A DNA stretch of 64,000 nt from positions 310,001-374,000 of the forward strand of contig CP004348.1 in NCBI GenBank assembly GCA_000342265.1. Reading direction: 5' to 3'. The notes beneath the pieces were generated by a model that was given only the letters and a program-made list of their open reading frames with translations, ran no database searches and was not told the origin of the DNA. Positions 62,634 to 64,000 of this stretch are shown piece by piece (the first letter of the stretch is position 1; each line of letters opens with the position of its first letter). Source of the DNA: a beta proteobacterium CB. Lineage in GTDB: Bacteria > Pseudomonadota > Gammaproteobacteria > Burkholderiales > Burkholderiaceae. Position numbers and translations under genes: made by a program.

Positions 62634-62960
62634 AGTTTTTTATTGTAGTGGGCAAATCTTGAATCAATGGAGTATTTGATTAAAGTTCGATCTTCGCAAG
62701 TTATCTTCTGTTAAGAGCATAAAGATGTTTTCATTTGATGTTCTTAATGCATTTAATGGAGATGATGCTACTGAACTGTTTTTGAACTAGCCTTGGTCGC
62801 AATCGGGATGTAGCTTAACCGCCTCCGGGCAGTTGTTTATTCAAAAGCCTTTTTTTGGTTGTTTGCAGACATTGAGACCTGCGGATACACTAACTGTTAC
62901 TCTGATTTTGTGACAAGCGGTTTTGTAGGTCGTTTTCTAAAACTATTAATTTCTGCAATG
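62634..62960. other. 327-bp gap at the right end of the island, no gene recognised
   Basis: Only very short open frames are visible. The sequence is A+T-rich and leads directly into the tRNA repeat. It probably contains the promoter of the 62322-62633 gene and the distal island end. Confidence 0.5.
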
Positions 62961-63031
62961 AAAAAGCCCCGCAAAAGCGAGGCTTAGTATTGCTTGGTGG
63001 GTCGGGCGAGATTCGAACTCGCGACCAACGG
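62961..63031 (-). repeat. 71-bp direct repeat, copy 2 (tRNA-Lys 3' end plus terminator)
   Basis: Identical to 55522-55592 over its whole length, including the terminator GCCTCGC-TTTT-GCGGGGC at 62961-62983 (minus strand). Confidence 0.93.
62995..63031 (-). pseudogene. tRNA-Lys 3' fragment, second copy
   Basis: The minus strand reads CCGTTGGTCGCGAGTTCG and on through the T-arm to CGACCCACCA. The anticodon loop is absent here: the sequence next to CCG is unrelated (63032 on). The crossover point therefore lies at the 3' side of the anticodon stem. Confidence 0.85.
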
Positions 63032-63034
63032 TGT

Positions 63035-63232
63035 TTAGGCCGTAAGTTGCCGCTGCTTAATGAGTTCTGCGGCAGGGATCCGCACTATCTTGCCATTAAC
63101 TGTGGTCACGATTGCGGTATTGGTTTGGATTGCCAAGTCTATCGCTGCTTTTCTAGCACGTTTAATAGCGAAGTAGGAGCCTGATATGTCAGGATCTGGT
63201 GAATTGAGGATATCTGGAGTTGGAATAATCAT
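63035..63232 (-). CDS. Third gene of the VbhA-zeta operon, function unknown
   Basis: The 65-residue protein begins two bases after the zeta toxin stop. It has a helix KRARKAAIDLAIQTNTAIV followed by TTVNGKIVRIPAAELIKQR, which looks like a short strand-loop-helix unit. No family recognised. The stop lies four bases from the tRNA repeat. Confidence 0.6.
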   Translation of the reverse strand: MIIPTPDILNSPDPDISGSYFAIKRARKAAIDLAIQTNTAIVTTVNGKIVRIPAAELIKQRQLTA

Positions 63233-63234
63233 TT

Positions 63235-63753
63235 CTAGCCTTGAGCAATCTTTTCTAATTCCGTTAAATCACCATCAAGCAGTACCCATGAGTTTACAGC
63301 TTTTTGATACTTTGGGAGATTCTCTAATCCTGCTCGATAGCGCCTACGAATGACTTCTTCAGGAATATTGTGTCCGCCCTGTGCAACTCGCTCTGCTACT
63401 CGAGAGATGGCTAATTCAGGAGAACTTAGGGCAATAAACCAGAGCTTGATTGTGTAGCCCAAGTCTTTCCACTCTTGAATGCGTTGTAGATAATGGGTGC
63501 CGGATAACGTGGTTTCAAATGCAAAACTTTCACCTGCTTTGGTGTATTCATCCAACTCATTGAGCATCAAGCGAGCCGCCTTGAATGCAACAGATTCAGG
63601 ATTAAATGGTGCCAAACCAGCCGCTATAAGATCAGCATTAATAAAACGAAATGTATGAGCTTCTTGCGGTAAGAAGTTTTTGGCAAAAGTAGTTTTACCA
63701 GCCCCATTAGGTCCTGCAATGATGATAATTTTTTTATTTATTGCGGACGTCAT
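63235..63753 (-). CDS. Zeta-type P-loop kinase toxin
   Basis: The 172-residue protein has Walker A GPNGAGKTT at residues 14-22, NADLIAAGLAPF, and the FETTLSG segment near residue 77. Zeta toxins phosphorylate UDP-N-acetylglucosamine and block cell-wall synthesis, but shorter relatives may have other substrates. Its start overlaps the antitoxin stop in the ATGA form. The order antitoxin-toxin-third gene suggests a three-gene module. Confidence 0.85.
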   Translation of the reverse strand: MTSAINKKIIIIAGPNGAGKTTFAKNFLPQEAHTFRFINADLIAAGLAPFNPESVAFKAARLMLNELDEYTKAGESFAFETTLSGTHYLQRIQEWKDLGYTIKLWFIALSSPELAISRVAERVAQGGHNIPEEVIRRRYRAGLENLPKYQKAVNSWVLLDGDLTELEKIAQG

Positions 63754-63947
63754 TTGGGTCGATTTGCGGCATAACGTTGTTTGGTTTCTTCCAGTATTTG
63801 TCCGATACTCTTGTTGCCAGTAACGTAATCAGTAAGGCTTAGCTCTAACTGTTTAGTGGGAGTAATACCCTCAATCCGAGCAGAGGCCACAGCGTTAGAG
63901 GCGTCGTATTGGCGGACCTGAGATTGGGTTGAAAACTTTGTTAGCAC
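63750..63947 (-). CDS. VbhA-like antitoxin of the zeta toxin
   Basis: The 65-residue protein has ASARIEG at residues 21-27, which matches the SxxxE[GN] motif with which VbhA-type antitoxins block the Fic ATP site. Here the partner is a P-loop kinase instead of Fic. It starts at GTG 63947, nine bases after a TAAAAT element, and overlaps the toxin gene by four bases. A related orphan copy is at 55228-55425. Confidence 0.8.
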   Translation of the reverse strand: MLTKFSTQSQVRQYDASNAVASARIEGITPTKQLELSLTDYVTGNKSIGQILEETKQRYAANRPK

Positions 63948-64000
63948 GGATCTATTTTAGTGACTCTAGGTCTATTTTCCTAGAGAATTATGCTCAATTA

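Larger units (their letters stand above)
55522..62960. mobile_element. Genomic island of about 7.4 kb bounded by tRNA-Lys direct repeats
   Basis: A perfect 71-bp repeat of a tRNA-Lys 3' end and its terminator occurs at each side (55522-55592 and 62961-63031). The interval carries a methyltransferase, TolC, DUF2892, an RND pump, a BigR-like regulator, thioredoxin 2 and a small protein, which look like a stress or resistance cargo. No integrase gene is present, so it was lost, acts in trans or lies elsewhere. Tandem integration at the tRNA is the simplest explanation. Confidence 0.75.

Noticed and set aside
62995..63100. Functional tRNA-Lys gene
   Set aside because: Both tRNA-like regions lack the 5' half (acceptor 5' strand, D-arm and 5' anticodon stem), so neither can be a working tRNA.
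1..64000. CRISPR array, rRNA genes, complete insertion sequences or prophage
   Set aside because: No regularly spaced repeats, transposase or integrase genes, phage structural genes or rRNA sequence were recognised.

Overview
The window reads as a chromosomal segment of a free-living betaproteobacterium of moderate to low G+C content. My best guess is Burkholderiales, close to Polynucleobacter. The grounds are monomeric isocitrate dehydrogenase, a phasin, MsrPQ, DarP, HME-RND efflux genes and many small Burkholderiales-type conserved genes. The taxon is inferred from gene content, not from a marker search.

Layout. 1-4.4 kb: a cut-off gene, a Doc/antitoxin pair, small membrane proteins, an acyltransferase and darP. 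4.4-12.1 kb: a GMC oxidoreductase with an EamA exporter, then a branched-chain amino-acid type ABC operon in which one permease and one ATPase are fused. 12.1-15.0 kb: a TauE/SafE exporter divergent from a persulfide-dioxygenase-like MBL protein, a BigR/SqrR-like ArsR regulator and a Cys-rich DUF2892 protein, together a reactive-sulfur module. 15.1-18.1 kb: an operon behind tandem Fur boxes encoding an outer-membrane protein, a 59-aa protein, an FMN-binding protein, ApbE and a small membrane protein. This looks like an iron-regulated extracytoplasmic flavin electron-transfer system. 18.2-37.6 kb: mainly housekeeping and stress genes (nuclease, lytic transglycosylase, FKBP, icd, msrPQ, lipocalin, SDR, pseudouridine synthase, PpiC, phasin).

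37.6-47.7 kb looks like a metal and ion homeostasis block: an SbtA-like transporter with a NhaR-like regulator, a TerC-universal stress protein fusion, and an HME-RND operon (outer-membrane factor, adaptor, pump, P-II-like protein). A clear yybP-ykoY manganese riboswitch lies in front of that RND operon. 47.8-55.1 kb holds a VOC protein, a HAD hydrolase, a YdiJ-like FAD/Fe-S oxidoreductase, ahpC-ahpF and a glutathione S-transferase.

55.2-64.0 kb is an accessory region built on a tRNA-Lys(UUU) 3' end. A perfect 71-bp direct repeat (tRNA 3' end plus its terminator) occurs at 55522-55592 and 62961-63031 and brackets about 7.4 kb of cargo: a methyltransferase, TolC, DUF2892, an RND pump without an adaptor, a second BigR-like regulator and thioredoxin 2. 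Outside the repeats lie two copies of a VbhA-like antitoxin gene, one intact with a zeta-type kinase toxin and one orphaned. The intact tRNA-Lys is not in the window; I predict a further copy just beyond position 64000.
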